Of a stretch of 59,252 bases of DNA, positions 49,556 through 57,913 are shown piece after piece (positions within the stretch are counted from its first letter, which is position 1; the number at the start of each line of letters is the position of its first letter). The DNA comes from Lentisphaeria bacterium (GTDB taxonomy: Bacteria > Verrucomicrobiota > Lentisphaeria > Victivallales > UBA1829), in assembly GCA_003526375.1 (NCBI GenBank), contig DPDG01000058.1:1-59252 (forward strand). The letters are read 5' to 3'. The notes beneath the pieces are model-generated. The model had not been told where the DNA came from and ran no database searches. It saw only the letters and a program-made list of their open reading frames with translations. The position numbers and the translations under genes are program-made.

Positions 49556-50770
49556 TTAAAAACCTGTATAAAATTTTTGCCCCGGCAGAACGGCGCAGCG
49601 AATCTGCGATACGACATGACCGCCGTAGCCGGTTTCATAATTCGGGAAATAGTATTTGCGCTGAAGCAAATCGTTGTAACCAATTTGCGCGACATGTCCG
49701 TCCAGCATGGTTCCGTTCGCCCGTTTCGAGTGGAACAGATAAAGCGCCGACATGCCCCATGTGTTGGTCGATCCCGTTGCCATGTATCCCAGATAGGATG
49801 CGTTGTACTGGCTGTCCAGCTCGGCACAGACGGTACGTGAACAGGTGACGAGCAGAATGTCGGTCGGCGCGATTTTCTTGTTCCCCTGGTACCGGAGACT
49901 GCTTTCCTTGAGACGCATATTCAGTGGTTTGCCGTCCGCGCCGTCGCCCATGGAATTCGCCCCGAAAGTACGGTCCTGGTCCTTGCGTATCTGGGTTTCC
50001 GGAAAGTTGCAGCGGAATGCCTTGTAGTCCGGGGCATACTTGTTGTTGACAAGAAGATATCCCCAGGTTCCGTCATTTGTGCGCTTATTGATGAACCAGT
50101 CGTCGTTGTCATTGCGGTAACCGGCGAGGGCGATCCCCGTCTGGCGGTGATTGCCGATGCAGGAAACGGCGCGCGCCTTTTCTTTCGCCTTGTTCAATGC
50201 AGGCAGCAGCATTGAGGCTAAAATTGCGATGATCGCTATCACGATGAGGAGCTCTATCAGGGTGAAAATCCGTATTTTCACCCTGTGAAGTAAGAATCTC
50301 GAATAAAGAACACGGAAGTAAGAAGTGGAAAAACATTGGAACAATTGAACATTGGAACAATTCAACAATGGAAGGAAGAAAGGAAAAATAGGGCAGGGCG
50401 CGAATTGACACCGCCGGAATGAAATACCACTTTTACAACTTTTCTTTCTGAGGAACTCTATCAGGGTGAAAATCCGTATTTTCACCCTGCGAAGTAAGAA
50501 TCTCGAACAGGGAACAGGGAAGTAAGAAGTGGAAAAACATTGGAACAATTGAACATTGGAACAATTCAACAATGGAAGGAAGAAAGAAGAAGCAGGAACA
50601 GGGGACTGGCAACGTCCTGTCCAGCCTTGCTGCCGGAATGAGAATCTCGGACAGGGAATCCTGAAATAAAAACAGGGTGGAGATTCATGTTGTAACCATG
50701 ATGATATCCGGGACAGTGTTGAATCGTGTTTTCTGCTCTTGCTTTCCGCTGTTTGTATTTTTTGTTTCAC
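49556..50770 (-). CDS. H-X9-DG pseudopilin with two leader repeats and a GTG start
   Basis: The start is a GTG seven bases after a perfect GGAGGT; an ATG nine codons upstream has no such site. The 404-residue frame has a truncated repeat, a decoy FTLIEFLRKKSCKSG at residue 101, a 68-codon repeat, and the true FTLIELLIVIAIIAILASMLLPALNKAKEKA at residue 169. It ends in an exact H-X9-DG (FHSKRANGTMLDGHV). An in-frame GTG five codons before the core Phe offers a short-leader start. The promoter at 50829-50856 drives it, and the TIM-barrel hydrolase gene follows. Confidence 0.84.
   Translation of the reverse strand: MKQKIQTAESKSRKHDSTLSRISSWLQHESPPCFYFRIPCPRFSFRQQGWTGRCQSPVPASSFFLPLLNCSNVQLFQCFSTSYFPVPCSRFLLRRVKIRIFTLIEFLRKKSCKSGISFRRCQFAPCPIFPFFLPLLNCSNVQLFQCFSTSYFRVLYSRFLLHRVKIRIFTLIELLIVIAIIAILASMLLPALNKAKEKARAVSCIGNHRQTGIALAGYRNDNDDWFINKRTNDGTWGYLLVNNKYAPDYKAFRCNFPETQIRKDQDRTFGANSMGDGADGKPLNMRLKESSLRYQGNKKIAPTDILLVTCSRTVCAELDSQYNASYLGYMATGSTNTWGMSALYLFHSKRANGTMLDGHVAQIGYNDLLQRKYYFPNYETGYGGHVVSQIRCAVLPGQKFYTGF
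50270..50473 (-). repeat. Pseudopilin leader repeat, unit E (204 bp)
   Basis: Begins with the decoy FTLIEFL, has the FRRCQFAPCPIFPFFLPLLN middle module, the SNVQLFQCFSTSYF right module and RFLLHRVKIR before the true IFTLIELL. The terminal inverted repeat is perfect over 12 bp: CAGGGTGAAAAT at 50258-50269 and ATTTTCACCCTG at 50274-50285. Length 3 x 68. Confidence 0.92.
50474..50658 (-). repeat. Pseudopilin leader repeat, unit F (5'-truncated)
   Basis: Contains the RQQGWTGRCQSPVPASSFFLPLLN middle and SNVQLFQCFSTSYFPV right modules, and again ends in a 12-bp perfect inverted repeat (50462-50473 and 50478-50489). The decoy FTLIELL is missing. Instead GAGATTCT, normally near the right end, is joined directly to ATTCCGGCAG of the middle module, which looks like a deletion joint between two units. 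Confidence 0.85.
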
Positions 50771-50828
50771 AATTGACCTCCGTGGCTTTTTCTCCAAAAA
50801 TCAAGTAATATCTTGAATATTTATTGAT

Positions 50829-50856
50829 ATTATATGCAAAAAATCATTTGCATCAA
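50829..50856 (-). promoter_or_regulatory. Promoter of the pseudopilin-hydrolase operon
   Basis: On the minus strand TTGATG (50851-50856) and perfect TATAAT (50829-50834) are separated by 16 bp. The spacer is filled by a dyad of TGCAAA and TTTGCA (50835-50852), a likely activator or repressor site. TCAAG-TAATAT-CTTGA (50801-50816) lies just downstream. Confidence 0.65.
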
Positions 50857-50875
50857 TAGGAACTGAATGTAATAT
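50848..50875 (+). promoter_or_regulatory. Promoter of the divergent AraC gene
   Basis: TTGCAT (50848-50853) and TAATAT (50870-50875) with a 16-bp spacer, 50 bp before the AraC start. Its -35 overlaps the -35 of the divergent pseudopilin promoter and the same TGCAAA/TTTGCA dyad. Confidence 0.5.
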
Positions 50876-50925
50876 ATATGGAAGTATTATAAAAAATATA
50901 CGGAAAACAGTCAGTGAGTTGAAAC

Positions 50926-51801
50926 ATGTCGGACATCAGAAAGCGGAAACACACCTGCCGGACGCCTCTGCCGCTTCAGAATCCGGATTTTGCCAGACAT
51001 GAAATCTGGAACATGCCCATGACGGATGAACTTCCGCTTTATCCGTTCTGCGTGGAGGAGATCGAGCGCAGCAGCCGGACCTGGTTTTCCGAAACGCTCT
51101 GCCGTTTCATGATCGTCACCATCGTGACCGAAGGCGACGTCGTCTACCGTTTTGAGGAAAAAGAGCATCTGATTACGCCGGGAAAAATTCTCATCGTTCC
51201 GCAGAATGCTTCTTATTTTTTCAAGAACGGTCCTTCGGGAGGCTACAAGAAGGTTGTTGCGGAATTCATGGGCAAGAACCTGCAATCCATTATGGAAACG
51301 CTTGGGCTGAACCGTTTCCTGATCCTCGAAGCCGGAAACTGCGAATTTCTTGCAGGCGAGGTCAGGAAGATCGGCGAGCTTCTCCAGAACCAGACGCGGG
51401 AGGCGATTCCGGAGCTCCTGGGGCTGTGCCACCGTTTTCTGACGGAACTTTCCATGCTGGCGCCGCAGAAAGAGGATTCGCCGGGGCTGCTCGCCAGAGC
51501 GCAAATGATTCTTGAAAGTGCGCTGGACCGTAAAACACCGGTTCAGGAGGTTGCCGCCGGTCTGGGGATCAGTGTCTCCACTCTGAACCGCCTGTTTCAG
51601 GAACGGCTGGGAGTCTCCCCGATGCGCTACCGTCTGGAGAGCCGTATCGCCAGGGCACAGTATCTGCTGGGCAACACCTCGCTGTCGGTCAAGGAGATTG
51701 CTTATAAGCTGGGATACTGCAATCAGTTCTATTTTTCGCAGGAGTTCCGCAGGATTACGGGAATGACGCCGCGCGAATCCCGGAGACAGAAGAACCAGTG
51801 A
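50926..51801 (+). CDS. AraC-family transcriptional regulator
   Basis: A 291-residue protein with an N-terminal cupin sensor (GDVVYRFEEKEHLITPGKILIVPQNASYFF) and a C-terminal AraC DNA-binding domain (VQEVAAGLGISVSTLNRLFQERLGVSPMRYR, VKEIAYKLGYCNQFYFSQEFRRITGMTPRESR). It is divergent from the pseudopilin/TIM-barrel operon and shares overlapping promoters with it, so it is the likely controller. Confidence 0.93.
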   Translation: MSDIRKRKHTCRTPLPLQNPDFARHEIWNMPMTDELPLYPFCVEEIERSSRTWFSETLCRFMIVTIVTEGDVVYRFEEKEHLITPGKILIVPQNASYFFKNGPSGGYKKVVAEFMGKNLQSIMETLGLNRFLILEAGNCEFLAGEVRKIGELLQNQTREAIPELLGLCHRFLTELSMLAPQKEDSPGLLARAQMILESALDRKTPVQEVAAGLGISVSTLNRLFQERLGVSPMRYRLESRIARAQYLLGNTSLSVKEIAYKLGYCNQFYFSQEFRRITGMTPRESRRQKNQ

Positions 51802-51878
51802 GAACGGAGTGAAAGTCACGGGTGTTTTCCGCTCTTTTCTTTCTGCGGGACGATTTTCCCGATTTTTGCCCGGTCCGG

Positions 51879-51907
51879 TTGGAAAAACTTTTGTCGTATG
51901 CTAGATT
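51879..51907 (+). promoter_or_regulatory. Promoter of tsaD
   Basis: TTGGAA (51879-51884), 17 bp, TAGATT (51902-51907), with TGC just before the -10 as in extended -10 promoters. The tsaD start follows 45 bp downstream. Confidence 0.5.
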
Positions 51908-51952
51908 ACACACTGCGAAGTGTTTGCGGAAAATTAAATTCAGGATTTTGTA

Positions 51953-53044
51953 ATGGCTCTTATACTGGGAATTGAAAGCAGTTGCGATGAAACTGCGGTC
52001 GCCGTTGTCGAAAACGGGAAAAAAGTGATTTCCAATGCCGTCTCATCGCAGATGGCGAAACATGCAGTCTACGGCGGCATCGTGCCGGAACTGGCGGCGC
52101 GCGAACATCTGACCGCGATTGAAAAGGTCTGCAATGAGGCGATGACGACTGCCGGCGTCTCTTTCGATGAGATCGATGCGATCGCCGTGACGCACGCCCC
52201 CGGGCTTGTCCCCGCACTGCTGGTGGGGCTGAATTTCGCCAAGGGGCTTGTTTCCGCCTATGGAAAGCCGCTGATCGGGATCAACCATTTTCTCGCCCAC
52301 ATGTACGGGGTGTTCATCGATTCCGAACAGTATGAATTCGATGATCCGGCGCTTTACCCGATGGCTGCGCTCGTGGTCTCCGGCGGGCATACTTCGATTG
52401 TCATCATCACGGAAGACGGCAGGGCGCGGGTGGTCGGGAGCACGATCGACGACGCCGCGGGAGAGTGTCTCGACAAGGGCGCGAAGATGCTGAATCTCGG
52501 TTATCCGGGCGGACCCGTCATCGAAAAACTGGCGGCTTCCGGCGACATCCGCAAATATAATTTCCCCCGCTCCCTGACCGGCACGGCAGGCAAGGCGCTG
52601 GCTCCTGAAAACCGTTTCAATTTCAGTTTCAGCGGGCTTAAAACTGCACTGTTATATCATGCGCGCAATCTTTCTCCGGACGGCAATGCGGAGCATCTGG
52701 AGGGGCAGGTTCTGACTGATACGCTCGCATCCTATCAGGAAGCCGTGGTGGATGTTCTCTGCACAAAGGCGTTTGACGCCGTGAAGCATTTTCATTGCAG
52801 GTCCGCGATTCTGAGCGGCGGCGTCGCCTGCAATACGCCTCTGCGCAAACGTTTTGAGTCGACGGTTCCCCGCGGCGTGATTCCGCTGATCGCCCCGAAA
52901 AAATTCTGCACGGACAACGCCGCGATGGTCGCGGGGCTGGCATATCATTACTACGCCGCCGGAAAGTTCAGCGATCTGACGCTGGACACCTTCGCCCGCC
53001 TGCCTCATATTACGGAAGTCCCGTTCCGCAGGAGGAGCGCATGA
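51953..53044 (+). CDS. tsaD: tRNA N6-adenosine threonylcarbamoyltransferase
   Basis: TsaD transfers the threonylcarbamoyl group to A37 of ANN-decoding tRNAs. The 363-residue protein has the ASKHA-fold start ILGIESSCDETAVAVV, the metal ligands His112 and His116 in INHFLAHMYG, GGHTSIV and the C-terminal CTDNAAMVAGLAYH. The length is normal. It overlaps the following phosphatase gene by 4 bp. Confidence 0.97.
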   Translation: MALILGIESSCDETAVAVVENGKKVISNAVSSQMAKHAVYGGIVPELAAREHLTAIEKVCNEAMTTAGVSFDEIDAIAVTHAPGLVPALLVGLNFAKGLVSAYGKPLIGINHFLAHMYGVFIDSEQYEFDDPALYPMAALVVSGGHTSIVIITEDGRARVVGSTIDDAAGECLDKGAKMLNLGYPGGPVIEKLAASGDIRKYNFPRSLTGTAGKALAPENRFNFSFSGLKTALLYHARNLSPDGNAEHLEGQVLTDTLASYQEAVVDVLCTKAFDAVKHFHCRSAILSGGVACNTPLRKRFESTVPRGVIPLIAPKKFCTDNAAMVAGLAYHYYAAGKFSDLTLDTFARLPHITEVPFRRRSA

Positions 53045-53697
53045 AGAACCGGTGTGTGATCTTCGATCTCGACGGAACCCTGATTGATTCGCGCGAGGAT
53101 ATTGCGAATGCGGTGAACGCCACGAGACGTGATTTCAATCTGCCACCGCTGTCGCTGGAGACCGTTGTTTCCTATGTGGGAGACGGCGTGCGCAAACTGA
53201 TTTATCGCTCTTTTGCGGGGACGGATGCGGATCTGGAGGAGGCGATTCGCGTGATGGGCAGGCATTATGCCGAACATGCGGTCGTGAAAACGACTCTGTA
53301 TCCCGGAGTCGCGGACGGAATCCGGGTGTTGTCCGAAAACGGCTGGAAGCTGGGGCTTGTCAGCAACAAGCCGACGGAACTCTGCCGGATGATTTTCCGT
53401 CATTTCGGACTGGACGCTTTTTTCTGCGTGATCATCGGAGGCAGTTCCGGTTTTCCGCTGAAACCCGCTCCCGAGGCTCTGTTTCATATTTTGAAGGAAT
53501 CCGGATCGGATGCCTCGCTGTCCTGGTTCTGCGGCGACAATCATACGGATATGAATGCCGCGAGGAACGGCGGCATGAGAAGCGCCTATGCCGCGTACGG
53601 CTTCGGCACGCTCGGCGATGCGGAATATGATTTGAAACTCAATTGTTTTTCCGAACTGGTGGATCATCTGGTTCCCCGCGATGGACGCGCCGGATAG
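53041..53697 (+). CDS. gph: HAD-family phosphatase, phosphoglycolate phosphatase type
   Basis: A 218-residue HAD hydrolase. Motif I is FDLDGTLIDS with nucleophile Asp9 and Asp11, motif II is LVSNKP, and motif IV is CGDNHTDMNAARNGG. A helical cap follows motif I, as in Gph. Removal of phosphate from 2-phosphoglycolate is the family role; other small sugar phosphates are possible. Coupled to tsaD by ATGA overlap. Confidence 0.88.
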   Translation: MKNRCVIFDLDGTLIDSREDIANAVNATRRDFNLPPLSLETVVSYVGDGVRKLIYRSFAGTDADLEEAIRVMGRHYAEHAVVKTTLYPGVADGIRVLSENGWKLGLVSNKPTELCRMIFRHFGLDAFFCVIIGGSSGFPLKPAPEALFHILKESGSDASLSWFCGDNHTDMNAARNGGMRSAYAAYGFGTLGDAEYDLKLNCFSELVDHLVPRDGRAG

Positions 53698-53729
53698 ATT
53701 TTCCGTTTTCAAATATGAAAGGTGCTGCT

Positions 53730-54905
53730 GTGAATTCCAGTCTTCCATTTGCTTCCGAAGCCGCCTCCGCAGTGAGAAAGGTTTCCGATTTCATCCATGA
53801 CAATCCCGAACTCGGCTACAAGGAGTTTCAGGCGTCCGCGAAGTTGAAGGAACTGCTCCGTTCGTGGGGGTTCCGCATTGAGGAGAATGTCTGCGGGCTC
53901 GAAACCGCATTCAAGGCCTACTGGGAATCGACGGATGACAAAAACATCCCGGTCTTCTGCTTCATGGGAGAATATGATGCTCTGGCGGGGCTCGGGCACG
54001 GCTGCGGGCATAACCTGATCGCCGCCGCTTCGCTTTTTGCCGCGTATGCCGCAAAACGGATGATCGAAACGGACAGAATTCCTGCGCGAATCTGTTACAT
54101 CGGGACTCCGGCGGAGGAGGGGCTCGGCGGCAAGGTGAAGCTGGTTGCGGGCGGTGCGTTTCAGGATATTGCCGCGGGAGTGATTGCGCATCCGCTGGAT
54201 CATACCTCGCCCGACTTCGGGTGTCTGAGCGTTGCGCGGGCTTATATCGACTTCCACGGGCGCGCTTCCCATGCGGCGTTTGCGCCGGAAGAGGGGATCA
54301 ATGCGCTGGACGCCCTGGTCGCTTTCTATGACGGCATTCTTGAGTGGAAAAAGACGATTACGGAGCGTCAGCGCGTCCACGGCATTTTCACGAAAGGCGG
54401 AGACGCGGCGAACATCATTCCGGATCACACACAGGCGTTTTTCTATATCCGCGCCGGAAATGAATCGGAGATCGGGCTTATGAAGCAGCGGCTCGAATCC
54501 ATTGCCTCCGGCGCCGCCGCGAAAACCGGATGCAGAACTGCGGTGAACTGGGTTTCGGCATACAAGGGAATGGTCTTCAACAAATCGCTGAATGACGAAT
54601 TCATCCGCGGCTGGCGCGAATACGGCGTGGAGCTCAAAGAGACGAACGGGACGGAGGGCAGGGGCTCGACCGACACCGGCGACGTTTCGTATGTGATTCC
54701 CTGCGCCCATTATTATTTCGGCGTCACGGGCGGGATTCCCGCCGCGCTCCATACGGTCGAGTTCCGTGAATTCGCGAAAACGGACGAAGCGTTCGAGGCG
54801 GCAATGAAGACCGGTTCGATCATGGCGCAGGTTTGTCTGCGTTATTTTACCGACAAGACTTTCCGCGAGGCGGTTCATCGCGACTTTGAGACTGCGGAAA
54901 AATAA
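53730..54905 (+). CDS. M20-family amidohydrolase (AbgB/amidohydrolase type)
   Basis: A 391-residue metal-dependent amidohydrolase. YDALAGLGHGCGHNLIAAASL carries the zinc-binding Asp and His residues, GTPAEEGLGGK the catalytic Glu pair, and HGRASHAAFAPEEGINALDA the dimerisation domain. It resembles the AbgB/HmrA branch acting on aminoacyl or aminobenzoyl-glutamate amides. I chose a GTG with AAAGGTG eight bases before it; an ATG five codons upstream has no ribosome site. It follows the phosphatase gene by 32 bp. Confidence 0.88.
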   Translation: MNSSLPFASEAASAVRKVSDFIHDNPELGYKEFQASAKLKELLRSWGFRIEENVCGLETAFKAYWESTDDKNIPVFCFMGEYDALAGLGHGCGHNLIAAASLFAAYAAKRMIETDRIPARICYIGTPAEEGLGGKVKLVAGGAFQDIAAGVIAHPLDHTSPDFGCLSVARAYIDFHGRASHAAFAPEEGINALDALVAFYDGILEWKKTITERQRVHGIFTKGGDAANIIPDHTQAFFYIRAGNESEIGLMKQRLESIASGAAAKTGCRTAVNWVSAYKGMVFNKSLNDEFIRGWREYGVELKETNGTEGRGSTDTGDVSYVIPCAHYYFGVTGGIPAALHTVEFREFAKTDEAFEAAMKTGSIMAQVCLRYFTDKTFREAVHRDFETAEK

Positions 54906-55106
54906 GTCCGCTCAAGTCAAAGCCCTTGCCGAGGATCAGCGGCGAACCGCGAAATCCCGGCTTGGAGCTTTCGAAGTTTCGCTTCTTGTCCCTGAGCGGC
55001 TGGAAGCTCCGGGGGGATTTCAACCGCTGCGGTCAACTTATGCAGTCTGGACCGCAGCAGGTCAGCGACTGTTTCCCCGTTATCAGGGACGTTCCACTGC
55101 GTTGTT

Positions 55107-57068
55107 TTACTCGCTGAAAAGCACATCCGAGGAGATGTCTTTCCCGGTGAAACGGTATTTCTCGCCGCCGAGATTCTGCGTTGCTCCATAATGCGATTTC
55201 AGATTGTCCCTGCCGGGGATCGTGAATTCGGCGATGCTTTCCCCCGGTCCGATTCCGACGACGGCGACCGCAGTTTTGCCGTTTGCATTCCACGCCTTGA
55301 GCTGTGCTTTCTGCATTTTTCCGGTTTTGACTTCCGGCGCTTTCTCAATACTCAGAATGAACGGCGCCAGTTCTTTCAGCGGCTTGACTGCGGCAATGAC
55401 CTTCGGCCAGTTTTCCGCCGCACTGCCGGGGACTCTCTTTTCCCCGGTACCGAAAATATCCGAATAGTTGTAAAGTAGGAAACCCTTCGCGCCGTTTACG
55501 GCTCCGGCAAGATACATGGAACGCATTTCCTGTTCCGTCGGGAAACGGTATTTTTTGTATTCATTCGGGTCTTTCGTCTTGTAATTGCCCCAGTTGAACG
55601 CCTGCGGGACCAGCCAGGGGGAAATTCCGGCGGCTCCGGCGGCGGAAAGCAGATCCGGGATTCCCTCCATGCTTCTGCTGGCGCCGGTTTCCACCGGGTA
55701 AGTATCGACGGCAAGCACATCCCCCGTTTCCGCGAAGAACGGAAAATGGCGTCCGATGTAAGTCAGTGTCACGGTGAAATGATCCGGGTCCGCTTCATTG
55801 AGCAGTTCACGCACCTTGCGCATGTAGGGGACTTCCTCCACCGGATTTTCGTCGGAAACATAATATCCCAGAAGCGCCGGATGGTCTTTCAGTTTCCGTG
55901 CCCATGCCTGAAGAACGGGTTCGATGCCTTTCACTCCTTCAAACTCCATTGTCGGCCATGCCTGCGCCATTCCTTTCGGACGCTGGTACATGACGTTCAT
56001 GAAAAGTTTGATTCCGTATTTCTGTGCAAGATCGAAACGTCCCGTCAATGTGGAACCGCCGCCGTGATACGGCATGGCGCAGTTGAACCCGCCTTCCTTG
56101 AGATTTTTCAGGACGGATTCATCAATTCTGCTGCAGTAGAATCCGATGGGAAGGAACGGTTTTCCGTTTACAATCGCCCTGCCGTGTTCATCGATATAGC
56201 TGGAATTCCCGCCGGGTTCCCCCTTTTTCACGAACAGATGAAACGTCTTTTCCGCAAGAATCGTTTTATTTTTCAGGTTCAGGAGTTTTACATCGACTTT
56301 CACTTTTCCGTCGGGCAGATTGCCGAGCCTGCCGCTATAGACCTGATCCCTGCCTTTCCAGAGTCGGCTTTTGCCGTTGACCGTAACCCAGGCGGCGAGA
56401 TCGGAGTCGGGAATCCCTTTCAGGAACACTTTGCTCTTCAGCGTAACTTTGCCTTCGGTATCGCGGATGGTCAGGTTGGACGGGCGGATGTCATAGATGG
56501 TTGCCGGCAGTGCGCCTATGGGTTCAATATTCAGATTGTCCCACCAGACTTTCCCGGTGGCGTTTTTGCACAGGTAAAAGCCGACGATCGTCTGATCGAA
56601 TTCCGCGGGCGGCTGGAACTCCAGGATAATTTCCGCCCACTTGTTTTCCTCAATCTTTTTATAAAAATAACTTCCTCCCGCATGTTTTCCCTTTTTGGTA
56701 AACTCAACGCAGAAAAGGCGTGATGTTGCGCCCGGAGCATTTTTGATATTTTCCGCTTTATATTTTACTGTTGCCCTGTATTTGAATTCCGGGCTCAACT
56801 TGATCCTGTAACCGGCAATCCGGTATGCTTTGGGATCTGTTTTATGATAAAAGAGAGCTCCGGTTCCGCTTTCTCCGCCGCTGGGATCTATGGAAAATCC
56901 TTTCGGCAGGCTGAGCTTCCGGATCGTTTCGCTATTGAAATCCTGTGAAATACTTGCCTGGGAACCGGATGTTACTGCCAATGGTTTGAATTGTGAAATA
57001 TCCACATTGTTCTGTGCGGACAGAATGCCGCCGGTGAGGAGGAATGCTGCCATGAGTGATTTTTTCAT
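55107..57068 (-). CDS. Secreted glycosidase-like protein (GH clan A type barrel)
   Basis: A 653-residue protein with a signal peptide (MKKSLMAAFLLTGGILSAQ). Residues about 20-180 form a beta-sandwich with Trp-rich strands (FSIDPSGGESGTGALFYHK, WAEIILEFQPPAEF), like a carbohydrate-binding module. The following region is a TIM barrel (FLPIGFYCSRIDESVLKNLKEGGFNCAMPY, HPALLGYYVSDENPVEE with a likely acid/base Glu, DVLAVDTYPVE, GAKGFLLYNYSD). A short beta domain ends the protein. I cannot assign a GH family. It follows the pseudopilin by 41 bp as the third gene of a LacI-pseudopilin-hydrolase operon. Between it and the convergent amidohydrolase gene lie hairpins (for example CTGCGGTC/GACCGCAG, 55027-55057). 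Confidence 0.78.
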   Translation of the reverse strand: MKKSLMAAFLLTGGILSAQNNVDISQFKPLAVTSGSQASISQDFNSETIRKLSLPKGFSIDPSGGESGTGALFYHKTDPKAYRIAGYRIKLSPEFKYRATVKYKAENIKNAPGATSRLFCVEFTKKGKHAGGSYFYKKIEENKWAEIILEFQPPAEFDQTIVGFYLCKNATGKVWWDNLNIEPIGALPATIYDIRPSNLTIRDTEGKVTLKSKVFLKGIPDSDLAAWVTVNGKSRLWKGRDQVYSGRLGNLPDGKVKVDVKLLNLKNKTILAEKTFHLFVKKGEPGGNSSYIDEHGRAIVNGKPFLPIGFYCSRIDESVLKNLKEGGFNCAMPYHGGGSTLTGRFDLAQKYGIKLFMNVMYQRPKGMAQAWPTMEFEGVKGIEPVLQAWARKLKDHPALLGYYVSDENPVEEVPYMRKVRELLNEADPDHFTVTLTYIGRHFPFFAETGDVLAVDTYPVETGASRSMEGIPDLLSAAGAAGISPWLVPQAFNWGNYKTKDPNEYKKYRFPTEQEMRSMYLAGAVNGAKGFLLYNYSDIFGTGEKRVPGSAAENWPKVIAAVKPLKELAPFILSIEKAPEVKTGKMQKAQLKAWNANGKTAVAVVGIGPGESIAEFTIPGRDNLKSHYGATQNLGGEKYRFTGKDISSDVLFSE

Positions 57069-57109
57069 TTCTTTCCTTTCTATTCTTTTTCAATGAGAGA
57101 AAATCTGAT

Positions 57110-57913
57110 TTATTTCCAATGGATACCTGAAGGGGAAGCTGTGCCGCTCCAGACTGACTGATAACCGTACTGGACTTCAAGAATGTGATCTCCTGAACTC
57201 ATTGTCCGGAATTTTTTGCTCTCACTGTGTCCGTCTGCATAAAGACCGTTGTCGAGTCCGCCATGCCTCCACGAGATGCATTGATTTGCGAATGTATTTT
57301 GAACTCCGGAGTAAAAATAATAGGCTCCGCCCCAGAACGTCTTAGGTCTGCCGTCAATCATGACCAGTGCTTTGGACGGTTGTCTGGCGTTGGAGAGTTT
57401 TCTCCAGTAACCTCCCTTTGCTCCGCCGTCAATGGGTTCCCATGTTCCGGTGTTGCCGTTATAAAATCCCAGAAGATTGTTCCAAAGGTAATTGGTCCCG
57501 AGATAACCGGCGGTCAGGACTTCATCAGGTTTTGCGGATTGAGTTGTCATTTCCGGGCATACCAGGACTTTCCGTTTTGCCGCCAGCGACGGGTCTTCCG
57601 GGTCAACCGGTTTGCCGTCCGAAAGATAGGGGAAAACCGTGTAATGCCAATTACCGTCATTCGGTTTCATGTGCTTTTTCCTGACCGGGATCATCCAGTC
57701 ATTGTAATCGCCGGCATACATGGTGAATGCCGTTCCAATGTGTTTCTGCTGATTGATGCAGGATATTGTTTTGGCTTTCTGTTTTGCCTTGTTCAGGGCG
57801 GGCAGAAGCATCCCCGCCAGAATGGCGATGATCGCTATTACGACGAGAAGTTCTATGAGGGTGAATAACGCTCTTGCCGTCTTCCGTTTTTTCTGTTTAT
57901 GCTTCATTTTCAT
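57110..57913 (-). CDS. H-X9-DG pseudopilin
   Basis: A 267-residue protein with a basic leader (MKMKHKQKKRKTARAL), FTLIELLVVIAIIAILAGMLLPALNKAKQKA, and the C-terminal motif WRHGGLDNGLYADGHS, an exact H-X9-DG. The residue before Phe is Leu. AAAGGAGG lies inside the end of the LacI gene, and the two genes overlap by 17 bp. It carries no leader repeat. Confidence 0.92.
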   Translation of the reverse strand: MKMKHKQKKRKTARALFTLIELLVVIAIIAILAGMLLPALNKAKQKAKTISCINQQKHIGTAFTMYAGDYNDWMIPVRKKHMKPNDGNWHYTVFPYLSDGKPVDPEDPSLAAKRKVLVCPEMTTQSAKPDEVLTAGYLGTNYLWNNLLGFYNGNTGTWEPIDGGAKGGYWRKLSNARQPSKALVMIDGRPKTFWGGAYYFYSGVQNTFANQCISWRHGGLDNGLYADGHSESKKFRTMSSGDHILEVQYGYQSVWSGTASPSGIHWK

